Source: Taxillus chinensis (Eukaryota; Streptophyta; Magnoliopsida; Santalales; Loranthaceae). From it: a DNA stretch of 64,000 nucleotides. Position 1 is the stretch's first letter, and each line of letters starts with the position of its first letter. Made by a program: the position numbers and the translations under genes. Where the stretch lies: contig CM042090.1 in NCBI GenBank assembly GCA_023512835.1, positions 20,310,356 through 20,374,355 on the forward strand. Reading direction: 5' to 3'. Positions 40,401 through 51,100 of this stretch are shown here, piece by piece. The notes beneath the pieces are model-generated. The model had not been told where the DNA came from. It saw only the letters and a program-made list of their open reading frames with translations, and did no database searches.

Positions 40401-41475
40401 GTTCAAGTGAACTAGCTAAAAAAGTGCATAATATTATCCGCCTCTCTTGTGTGGCCACACTTTCAAACTATATTAATTTATTAATTATGTTTAGTTCACT
40501 GTCTAGTCAGTTGGTACAATTTTCAGCGGTTTTTATTAAGCTCACCGCCATCTAGTCAGTTGTTACAATCTCCACTTTTTCTGCAGCTTGGTGAAACAAT
40601 TTCCCCAATGAAGGAAGATTTTATAATGGTTCATTTGCAGCATGCATGCAGTCACTGTTGTAATCTGCTGGTGTCAGGAAACCGCTGGGTTTGCAACCTG
40701 TGCAAAAGTTTTCAGCTTTGTGACAAGTAAGCATCTTGTTGGGTGGCCTGTCTTATTGTTTGTTACGTTTTTGTATGAGTTTTTGATTTCTTTATTGTTC
40801 TTTGTGCCAGAATTTTTATTTTTGGTGCATTCCTTTTAATCCCTTTCAGTTAACATAAATTAATCGGGAATGTTTGGTGATGGTTCACGTTATAAACTCA
40901 ACCTTCTGTTCATGTTTAGAAGATTCCCCTGTTCCTATAAAATCTTGCCTTGTATGGAAGATTCCCCTTCTACCATTATAAAACTCACCTTTCCCATCAA
41001 AAGTTCTGAAGGGGCAAGGCAAGTCTATTGGGTTTGTGGTTTGTCTTTGAAGGGCACCCATCTTCATGATTCAAACCTTGGACTGTTATATTTTTCTAGA
41101 ACACGCTGTATTCACCCTTGGATCTGCCCCAGCCCTCTAATATGTGTCTTGGAAATATTATAATGTTGGTTGTGTTTTTTATTTAAAGATTCTGGGTTTC
41201 TATGTTGGGCTGGCATATTGTTTGCCTTGACGGAGCTGCCATTTCTAGCGCAAATAAATAAATAAATGTTATTTCCCTTGTTTTGTTTGTTAAATCATTG
41301 ATCTAAGTCAAATTGAAAACCAGCACAGTTCTCATACACAGCAATATGGTTTGATGAGAATGAAAAATCATATGATTTTTTTTCTTTTCTGAAAAGGTCT
41401 ACTCTGTGCACGCATCATATATATATATATATATATATATAATGGAATAATGTAAATGTTGCAATATTCACCCCC

Positions 41476-41506
<31 letters not shown>

Positions 41507-42755
41507 ACACACACATGTATGTATGTATGTATGTACATATATTCGTCTCTCATTGGTGGGTTGGGTTCTAATATCTGCCATCGTTCTCCCAGGTGCTATG
41601 ACACTGAACAGAAGCTAGAAGAGAGAGAGCGGCATCCTGTCAGCCAGAGGGATAAACATGGGTTTTATAGAGTAAGTTTTTCAGTTTATTTCTTTCCAAA
41701 TGAATGACTCTTTTTCATGATGCCCCCTATTATTTTTATAGCACATGATCATGTCCTTGTCTTTCAACTTATTGAAAGTTGGATTGCTGATCACTGCAGG
41801 TTGAAATCAACGATGTTGCTTTAGATACTAAGGATAATGATGAGATTCTTGAGAGTGAATTTTTCGACACTAGGCAGGCATTTCTGAGTCTTTGCCAAGG
41901 AAACCATTACCAATATGATACCCTACGACGAGCTAAACATTCCTCAATGATGGTCCTTTACCATCTTCACAACCCAACTGCTCCAGCTTTTGTGACAACC
42001 TGTAATATTTGTCATCTCGACATTGAAACTGGTCAAGGTTGGCGGTGTGAGACCTGTCCTGATTACGACGTGTGCAATGCTTGTTATCAGAAGGATGGAG
42101 GTATTGATCATCCTCATAAGTTGACAAATCATCCATCGTTGGCTGATCGTGATGCACAAAACAAAGAAGCTAGGCAAATGCGTGTATTGCAGGTGTGTTC
42201 TCTCTCCATTATATAATGATGAATGATAGGACTATTTTCAAAATCATTGGGGGGGGGGGGGAGATTTGTGTAGTTCTAATGTCTGCTGGTTTAATCTTTC
42301 AGCTCCGGAAAATGCTGGACCTTCTAGTGCATGCAGCACAATGTCGTTCTGCCCAGTGTCTATATCCCAACTGTCGGAAGGTGAAGGGCCTTTTCCGTCA
42401 TGGAATACAATGCAGAACGCGTGCATCTGGGGGTTGTGTTCTTTGTAAGAAAATGTGGTATCTCCTCCAACTTCATGCTCGGGCATGCAAAGAGTCTGAA
42501 TGCCACGTGCCTCGTTGCAGGTTTGTTGATAAAAAATTGTCAGAGTATGACTCCTTTTATGTGTTTTATTTAGGGGTCGTATATTAACCTGTGATGTCAA
42601 GGATGCCCTCAGTTTATTTTTACTTCGATTGTGGTTTCAGGGACCTAAGAGAACACATGAGGCGGCTTCAGCAGCAGTCAGATTCTCGGAGGAGGGCGGC
42701 TGTTATGGAAATGATGAGACAGCGAGCTGCCGAGGTTGCTGGCAGTTCCGGGTGA
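31473..42755 (+). CDS. HAC1: p300/CBP-type histone acetyltransferase HAC1, tandem copy 2
   Basis: Same family and architecture as the copy upstream; predicted 1705 aa. Exons: 31473-31657, 32548-32659, 32873-33188, 33285-33722, 33865-35624, 35996-36292, 36372-36650, 37340-37468, 39506-39706, 39781-39923, 40027-40339, 40587-40726, 41593-41671, 41800-42192, 42303-42520, 42641-42755. All introns are GT-AG. Exons 1, 2 and 6-16 have exactly the lengths of copy 1; only 3, 4 and 5 differ, in the low-complexity middle. The KIX-like region keeps the RRLEE.LF pattern, TAZ1 is at about 645-735, and the HAT motifs [35 protein letters not shown] and REWY are intact. Residues in the Cys-rich/PHD region ([15 protein letters not shown]) match Arabidopsis HAC1 better than copy 1 does, so this is the conservative copy. 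An in-frame ATG at 31431 lies before the acceptor and was not used. Confidence 0.95.
33726..33780. repeat. (CT)n-rich tract, HAC copy 2 intron 4
   Basis: Repeated CTCTCT and CTCACT words directly after the donor of exon 4. It is a simple-sequence tract, not coding. Confidence 0.8.
37925..38318 (+). pseudogene. Gene fragment resembling DUF1645/MAKR-type plant proteins
   Basis: The plus strand encodes FEFEFSALL and, about 20 residues later, [16 protein letters not shown]. This recalls the SADELF..GQIRPL box of DUF1645 and membrane-associated kinase-regulator-like proteins. The coding-like reading slips frame near 38160 and ends at a stop at 38310; an A10 run follows at about 38326. There is no promoter or full domain, so it is a dead fragment, either retrocopied or carried by a transposon. 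The family call rests on one short motif. Confidence 0.35.
38742..39000 (+). mobile_element. Ty1/copia 3' end: RNase H remnant, polypurine tract, LTR start
   Basis: The frame contains [10 protein letters not shown]...[10 protein letters not shown], the conserved copia RNase H stretch before the pol stop. It is followed by TTGAGGGAGGG at 38985-38995, a polypurine tract, and TGTTC at 38996, the expected start of the 3' LTR. The LTR right end was not located. The upstream RT, integrase and gag are absent. Confidence 0.65.
41418..41535. repeat. Compound microsatellite (TA)n, C22, (AC)n, (TATG)n in HAC copy 2 intron 12
   Basis: A TA run ends near 41442, followed by 22 C (41471-41492), about 11 AC units and TATG units. 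The C run is likely to be length-uncertain. It is about 60 bp before the exon 13 acceptor. Confidence 0.9.
42249..42261. repeat. Poly(G) run of 13, HAC copy 2 intron 14
   Basis: This lies about 40 bp before the exon 15 acceptor. Copy 1 has a G-rich stretch (22241-22256) in the homologous intron, so a G-tract may predate the duplication. Confidence 0.85.
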
Positions 42756-43490
42756 CCTATTTGTACATATAAAATAGAATGAGCTTTCCGATGCCTTGAT
42801 AAGAGGCGGGAAGTGTAATTATTGGTTAATAGTTTCAGCTGCTCTGGTAAGATGTTTTCAAAGTCTGGCATGGCAGCAGAATTTGTGGTGAACTGGCATT
42901 TTGTATGAAAAGATGGGATCACATTCCGGGTTGCTTGCAGGAGCGAACCATACACTCTCAAGAATCGTTGTGTCTGGAAGAAGACAGAGTTGTTGAGGCC
43001 CTCCTTTCTAATGAGGATGGCGGGGAACCGGTGGCCCTCCATGGAGTAGCTCCGCTCCACATTCATGTCTAGTGTCTGATTTGGCAATTCTTTGGTTTTC
43101 CTTCTGTATCAAAATGCAATGCCTCCATTACAGATGGGTGACGGGTTGTACCATATTTGTTCTAATTTCTCCAAAAAAAAAAAAAAAGATGTGGCTTTTT
43201 GGTCAAAGCGGGGGGGCACTCAGGAGGGGAGTCTGGATATGGCAGTTTTAGGTTTAGTTTTTTTTTTTTTCCTTTTAAATTATTGTTTAATTTCCTTACA
43301 AAATTTAACATTATCCTTTTTGTAGAATGCCTTTTATTTCAAAGATGAAAAAACAAATAAGTAGCTTTCTCTCGAGTACGGCGTGTGTTTATTTTATAAA
43401 ATATATTTGTTTATTTAAATGATCTGTATGCATGTTTGTATGTTGCTATTATTTGTGACTGGGCGTCTATGTGGCCGTTTTTATCCGGGC
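42756..43490. other. HAC copy 2 3' UTR and spacer to HCF173
   Basis: The HAC copy 2 3' UTR probably runs to about 43150-43330 (A15 at about 43173, T-rich runs after). Frames here are not protein-like. The spacer to HCF173 is short, under 1 kb in total. Confidence 0.6.
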
Positions 43491-43556
43491 TCCTCCTATA
43501 TATGCAAATGAGTGTATACAGTTAAAGTCAACCCAGGCCCAGGTGACTCGCTTTGT
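43490..43556 (+). mobile_element. Copia reverse-transcriptase shard upstream of HCF173
   Basis: About 65 bp are nearly identical to 55257-55320, where the sequence continues into a recognisable copia RT frame (ARLVVKG...). The shared stretch runs from CTCCTATATATGCAAATGAG to CTTTGTTGGTT, with a small CCCAGG duplication here. It lies 155 bp upstream of the HCF173 start codon, in its promoter or 5' UTR. Confidence 0.7.
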
Positions 43557-43590
43557 TGGTTCTCTATCTCTCTCTCTCTCTCTCTCGACC

Positions 43591-43626
43591 ATGAAATTTC
43601 GATCCGATAATTTAACAAATTTATAG
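43591..43626 (+). promoter_or_regulatory. Upstream open reading frame before HCF173
   Basis: ATG to TAG, 11 codons (MKFRSDNLTNL), 85 bases before the main start and preceded by a CT-rich tract. It matters only if transcription starts upstream of it, which sequence alone cannot show. Confidence 0.35.
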
Positions 43627-43710
43627 AAAAAAAACTGGAGTAGTGGCAGGCGGATAGGGAAAAGGTAGACCAATAGAAGAAGAAGAACCAAGAAGTGGAA
43701 GAAGAGAGGG

Positions 43711-46700
43711 ATGTGTGCAGTCGCGACAACAACATCACCATCAGCAGCAGCAGCAGCAGCACCGTGTATAGCCGCCGCCAAATGTTTTGGTGGTAGAAGA
43801 AACCAATTGGAGTATTGGAAATTGAATTGCAGGTTGAGACCTGTACCTGGTCCTTCTGTATTATTATTATTTATTGTTAGTAATAATACCAAGACGAGCT
43901 GGAATTGGAAGACTCCACAAGCACACGCACAAGTTCATACTCGTCCGCGCTTCCTGCACGTGGCTGCTGCTTCCTCAGCTGATACTACTGCTGACAGTAG
44001 TGCTGTTAATGTTGATGTTGATGACGACGACGACGATGATGTTGAGCAGCAGCAGCAACAACAACAGCAACCATACGATGAACAATCATTAGAAGCTGAT
44101 GCTAATGAAGCTACTACTACTTCTCGAGATTCAATCACGGTGATGAAAAAGAGGCTGGACGAGATTAATCCCGTCGGCTTGGGCCGGAAAACCCGCCAGG
44201 TATTCGACCAAGCGTGGCGCAACTTCTCCGGATTGGGCCAGATCTCCCGCACCATCCGACCCGACGACATTAACATTAACAGCTACGACGACGCCGACAA
44301 CAGCAACAACATCAGGGACAGCGGACCCATGTGCGAGTTCACCGTTCCGGGCGCTCAGAACACCACCGTCCTGGTGGTTGGCGCCACCAGCCGCGTCGGC
44401 CGGGTCCTGGTTCGCAAGCTCATGCTCCGGGGATACACCGTCAAGGCCCTGGTTAGGAAAGCTGATGAGCATGTGTTGGGCCAGCTTCCCAGGTCCGTGG
44501 AGATTGTGGTCGGAGACGTTGGGGACCCCTCCACCCTCAACCCTGCCGTCCAAGGCTGCAACAAAATCATCTACTGCGCCACTGCTCGTTCCCTCATCAC
44601 CGGAGATCTCAACCGAGTCGACCACCGAGGTGTTCGCAACCTCACCAAAGCCTTCCAGGACTACAGCAACGCCCTCGCCCAGCTGCGAGCAGGAAAAAGC
44701 AGCAAAACCAAGCTTCTGCTCGCCAAGTTCAGATCTCCGCAATCCTTGGCCGCCTCCGGCTGGGAGGTTCGCCGAGGAACCTACTTCCAGGATGTGGTCG
44801 CTGCCAAGTATGATGGAGGAATGGATGCTACCTTTGTCTTCACCGAGGCCGGCCATGCTATTTTCTCAGGTACCTAAAAACCCCACACACACACACACAA
44901 AAACACAATATATTTTACGTTCGGTTTTGTTTTCTTCTCGTTACTCATTAGGTGTGGTGGTTCTACCTCTTCCCCAGATGGGTGAGTATTTTCTTTTTTT
45001 CCACTGGTTCGGGCGTTCGGTTCCGTCCAACAAACAATATATTATACGTTCTATTGCTGCAGGTTATGTGTTCACCAGAGGAGGGTATGTGGAGCTTTCA
45101 AAAAGGCTCTCACTTCCACTGGGTTGCACCCTGGATAGGTCTTTTTTACTTCTTGCCCTACCTATTTGGATTCACCTTTGTTTTTGTTTTTTTTTTTCCT
45201 TCCCCTAATCCCAAACTTCGCTTCATCTTCTTGGCTTCAAAAGGCTTATTTTGCTAGCATTCCTTTCTGAAATTTATTTATGGAGGTTAGATATGAAGGT
45301 TTGGTTTTCTCTGTCGGTGGGAATGGAAGATCCTACGTTATAATTCTTGAAGCTGGTCCTTCAGCAGATACTGCTCACAGCAACATGTACTTTGCACGAA
45401 TTAACACAAAAGTTGGATTTTGCAGGGTGAGCTTCTTTCTTCTTTTCTATATACACCCCTGTGCTTCATTTTACTTGTTTGAAGCTTGTACTAATCCGCA
45501 TCCGCACATGGGAGTTCATTACTTAAAACTCTCTTGTATTATTCAGGTTAGGGTACCATTCTCATCCTTCCGTCCCGTGAAACCAGATTATCCTCCTTTA
45601 GATCCTTTCCTTGTGCATACTTTAACTATACGTTTTGAACCAAGAACGCAGGTTTGGCTCTGTTATCCAGCTGATTTTAATGAGTGTTTTTTTCTTCTTT
45701 TTTTTGTGGCAATACGTTTTCCACTGTATGGGTTTACTTTCTTACAACAATCCAAATAAAATGCAAGTTAAAGCTACATGACATTTAATAGGTCCACCTC
45801 AGCACTTGCTTTTATGACTTAAAGAACCATAATAAATCAAGCCATCAAATTACTACTGAACTGGGGTATGGCATCATGAAAGGACTGGCACCTGAAAATT
45901 TTTTAGAATGCTGGATGAACATTAAAATAATTTGATACTTTTCTTATGTGTGATGGTTTCTTCAAAAGAAAGAATAATTATGGTCCTCCCAACAGCCAAC
46001 ATGTTTTTTTTTTCTGTGAAGGTTCTCTAGAGCTAGAATTACTATCTCGTGACTTGGAGGTCACAGGTTCACACCTAACATTCTATAATTACTATATTCT
46101 TTGGACCTTGCCACTTACGGGAACTTTGTGCATCAAATTTGCTCTTTTGAAAGCTCCTGGGATCATGAAAATCCCACCACGCACACAAAAGTGCACAAGG
46201 GAGAAAATTACAACAAAAAAAATTACAATAAAAGAGAAAACACAAAAAACAAAACCAACTTAAAAGTAGTACACATCAATAACATCAAATACAGAATATA
46301 AAGAATAGTAATCCATAACCCACATCCAATCCAAAAGGATGCCAAAAAAAAAAAGATTTGAGCTCCTCCAAAGTGCGTTCAATATTTTCAAAGAGTCTAG
46401 AATTACGCTCGCGAAGGGGCGACACACCTCCTCCCAATTAACCAAATGGATCTTGGCACACCCGCCACGAACCCCAAAGAAAGCTCCACTGAATCTGTGA
46501 CTTCTTACCACCAACGTTTTGATGTGCCAAGGATAGCACATGGACAATGTTCACATGCTCTGCTGACATAGAAAATGCTAGCACATCTAGAAGGAGAGGA
46601 ACTAGAGGATATTTCGGAACAACTGGAATTCACCTGAATGGGTATGGTTACTTTTCCAAGATGACAGTTTCTTCAAAGCAGCGCAAGTCTGAAGCCATTG

Positions 46701-48088
46701 TAGGATTAGTCATGGGATGTCCCCTGATAGACTAATAATATGGTTGCCCCCTTTTGGGTTCTGTTGTTATGTTTTGCTTTTCAGAAGAGCCTGTTTTCTT
46801 TGATTGTTGTTTGTTGCGCTGAAAAATTGGGTGATGTCTCATGATCCTTGCCTGGACAACCTTCATATCTTTTTTACTCTATAAATTACCTGTTTCACTT
46901 CAAAGAGAAGGCAGTCTTCAATGGAGGAAGATGTATAAAAGAGATTCTCGTAGCCAACCCAAAGGATAATATATAATGTTGAGCTTTCCTTCTATCACAA
47001 ATAGCTTGAATGGGACTTCAGTATGGTGTTATGTTATATCATACTGATTTTGTCTTAACATTTTTTCTTCAGAGGCCTGTGGAAGGAGTCACTGGAGTTA
47101 AGAAACAGGACTTGAGAAGTTTTCAGCTCATTATGGAATATGTTAAGGCCTTGCCTGTAAGTACTTTTTGTCCTTTTTCATATGAAGCTTCTGCTTTGTT
47201 TAACCTTGGTTACATGTGCTTCACAGTTTAACTTTCATTTCTCTTTAAATTAAGGCTAAGGCTGCATTCATATTGCTCGTGTGGCCCTTTAACTTTTGTG
47301 AATGATTTCAATACTACCCTGCAGTTCTTATTTAGAGTAATTGCTGTTGGATTATTGAATTTTTTGTTTCCTTCATTGTAATTTTATAATCACTGTGGAA
47401 GTGTTCGTAGATGTGTATGCTGCATTTGGTTGACAGAATTTTAATATATTCCTATTTTATGGTTGTTATTTTGACTCCATAATCCTAATAAACACGTGTA
47501 CTAGTTTTTTTAGTAGTTATGGTATTGCCATTTCTTATTCTCTGTAGGTCTGCTGGAGATGGAATCTTTTATACTTCAAACAAGATTAAGAAGATCAAAG
47601 AAAGTTTGCTAGGCCTAATTTGAGTGTTTCCACGCCACACATTTAGAATATTAATCTAGACCGAAGCCTTTTGTCCAATAATCAGTATTTGGGAAAGGAT
47701 GCTAGATACGTTAATTCTTTTAATCATTGTACAAGGGAAAACCAAAAATAATTCATATTATTAACAAAAAGGTCATTGCCGCTCAAATGAAAAAACGAAG
47801 GATAGTTTCTTATATAATCTGACTCTGTAAAAGAAACTACAATGTTACTCCAAACAAACAAAAAAAAATCCAAAGAACTTTTTAAATTGTCAATGAAAAT
47901 TACTGCAAATTTAAAATAAAGATTCCAATCATGATTATAGTTATAGCTCTGCGATGTACTGTAACTGTCAACTTTGCTTTCATTGAATATCTTTATTCTT
48001 TATCGATGATTCTCTTGGTGTTCACATCATCTTTCATTGGATAAAAAATCTCTGCTTTGAGGAACGTCATCTGTCAATCACCTGTTTT

Positions 48089-48120
<32 letters not shown>

Positions 48121-51100
48121 GTGGGGGGTGGGGGTTTAAATTGTTGGAAGTAATTGGTTAGTGACTGCAGACTGGGCAAGAAACAGACTTTGTACTAGTA
48201 TCGTGCACAGGTTTAGGATTGGAACCTACCAGAAGGGAGCAAGTTTTAAAAGCCAAGAAGGTTAGTGCTTCTTTCAATTTTTCACTCTGGTGTTATGAAA
48301 ATGATTTCTGGCATGAAGACTGGGTTTTAAGATTTCTCCAGGCTGGGGAAGATTCATTACGAAGATCAGGTCTTGGCTACACAATAATTCGCCCTGGTCC
48401 CCTGAAGGTGATCATAAAATTTGAATTTTTATCAACCCAAATAACTAGTTTGGTTTTTTTAAAAATCATTACTCGATTCCTGCTGTGAAATTTTTACTGG
48501 TTAAGTTGTGCTTTGCTGCTGATAATTTCATGTCTGAGAATAGTAAAACCCATGATTGAATCTCTACTATTAGAGGCAAACTCCCAATCAATGTATTTCT
48601 ATCACATGTGATGATATCAAAAGAAGATAATAATTTAATTGAATGGTTTACTCATGAAGGAGATAGAAGCCTATATATATAATTATGAGAATATATAAAT
48701 AATGAAATAAATATTTAAGGAATGAATCACGGATTATATATAATTAATCAAAGATATTATATCTATATATTTCTATATTTCAACACTATCATAAGCTTGA
48801 TAATAGATGATTGAAGCAAGGATGGACCTATTGATTTGGTGAACATGTTTGCTAATTGTTGAGAAGAAGAAACAAATGAGAGACTTATAACACCCGTCCT
48901 TACCTTTTTGTTAATGAAATATGTCAACCTTAATATGCTTAGTAAGTTTATACATTTATGAAGGAGAAGGTCAGAAGACAATATGATGGGCAGATTTGTT
49001 GTCACATAATAGAGAAGTTGATTTAATTTCGGAAATCTCAATTATGCCAAAATAGAACAAAGCCAAAGAATCTCACAAGTGCTTTGTGCCATGACATGAT
49101 ATTCAGCTTTGACGGAGAAACAACTGCTTGTTTCTTACTTTTCCATGAGATAAGATGATTACCATAGAAAGTATGGAAGCTCGAGGTAGAATGTGGATCT
49201 GTTCTACATTCCACATAGTAAGATGATTAACAAGAGAGGCAAGTTTGAGAAATATCTACAAACCAGGAGATGTCTTAAAATATCTCAAAATATGATTCAC
49301 AACATTACGATATTCTGAATGAGAGACATGTATAAACTAAGTTATTAGGTTTAGTGTTAGTCAAATAAATGAAAAGACTCACAAAACACTAATAAATCAC
49401 TAGATTTTGATGTGAGTTTGACATTTGGATTCATAATAGTTGTGGTAGGTTTACACCTAGCATACCGGGATAGGTCAAGTGTTTATTTCCTTCGGGATAA
49501 GAAAATTCTATGCTATGAGCGAGCTACCTCAATTCCAAAAACAATATTTAAGGTTGTTTAGGTTTTTAATATCAAAATTTTGGTCCAATTCCTTCTTCAC
49601 TTGAGCAATACCAATGACGTCATCCCAGTGAGAATGATGTCATCCACATAAACTAATAAGATAATGCATTGACTCATATCGGTGAATAAAGCTAGTGTAA
49701 TTAGAATGACATTGAACAAAGTAATAGAGGGAATAAGAAAATTGAAACGACCAAACCATGCTCGTGAAGATTGTCCCATAAAAATGATAGTACTGGCAAG
49801 TGGAAGGATCATAACATTTATATCCTTTTAGTATAAGTTTCGATTTTGAACACGTTATTATCTAATTTAGTATAAGTTTCGATCTTAAACACGTTATCAT
49901 CTAATTTAGTATAAGTTTCGATCTTGAACAAAACAAGTGCACCTAAACACACGAGGCAAAAAAGGAAAAAAAGTCTAAGTTGCTTTTAAAGAGAGAAGTA
50001 GAGCAAGACCATTCAAGTACTGCTTTAGTACAACTTAGGGTCATGCATGCCATTGGAAAAGACATCGAATCATAGATATAATGTGATATAATGTGGTGAT
50101 TTTTCCATTCAACAATTTTATTTTGTTCATGTGAGGAAAAGCAAGTTGTTGAAGTATTCCAACCCGATTAAGATGGAAACAAAATGCATATGAGATATAT
50201 TTTCTACCATTATCAGATTGAATATTTCAGACAGTAGTATGAAACTGAAAGGATGAACCTTGGCATGTGTTTGAGTTATGGGAGCTCGACTAGAAAAATT
50301 TATGGAGGAAGGTTGTGAGTTTGACATATAAATCCATAATAGTTGTGTTCATATTGCAATTAAATTAATTGTAGGAGAAGGTTGTGTTCATATTGGCTCA
50401 TGTATCCTGACTCTTTTTCAGACCCAACTACTCGTGGAAGCTTTGTACACTAGATTTGCTCTTTTAATATGAAATTGAACAAAGATAGGAGAGGCATAAA
50501 ATTTATCTTTAATGAGAACCAAATACGAGTGTGGTCATCAATAAAGGCCACAGAGTATCTGTGACTAGAGAAAGCACTAGAGAAAGCAGTAACAGGAGCA
50601 GTCTCCATCTGATCAGACAAAATAGGAGGCTCAGGAAGTAAAGTGGAAACAGGTTGGTCTAACCAGCGGTGACGCTCCTTGCTTTCCACAATAGAAAAGA
50701 CCTCATAGAGGAAAGGCAAGGGAGATGTGCTGAATATGAAGGGATTCAAATTCGAGTTTTAAACCCCTATGAAACTGGTATGTATGCTGACGAGCTAACT
50801 GGGTCAAGATAATCATACGAACAATAGTAAAGTTAGTCGGGGGCTCATATTGAGCCAATTTTTCCAACAAGCTTGTAAATATCCAAAAGAACTCAGCGAC
50901 AGAGATGCACAAGGTTGTTTGTGAGGCTTGAGCAATCGACTGTTAAAGCTCAAATGCTTGCACATCATGATGGTTCCATGGAGTTTAAAATTCATATCAA
51001 AATCACACAATTATCAGCTTCCCACTGGACACGCTTGGGATCATTAGTAGCTGACTGTGTTTCAGTAAAAAACCAGTGGGCCTTGCACTTGCCCTCCCAG

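Noticed and set aside
44131..44856. 241-codon minus-strand frame opposite HCF173 exon 1
   Set aside because: It is the antisense shadow of a GC-rich exon whose plus-strand product is clearly HCF173.
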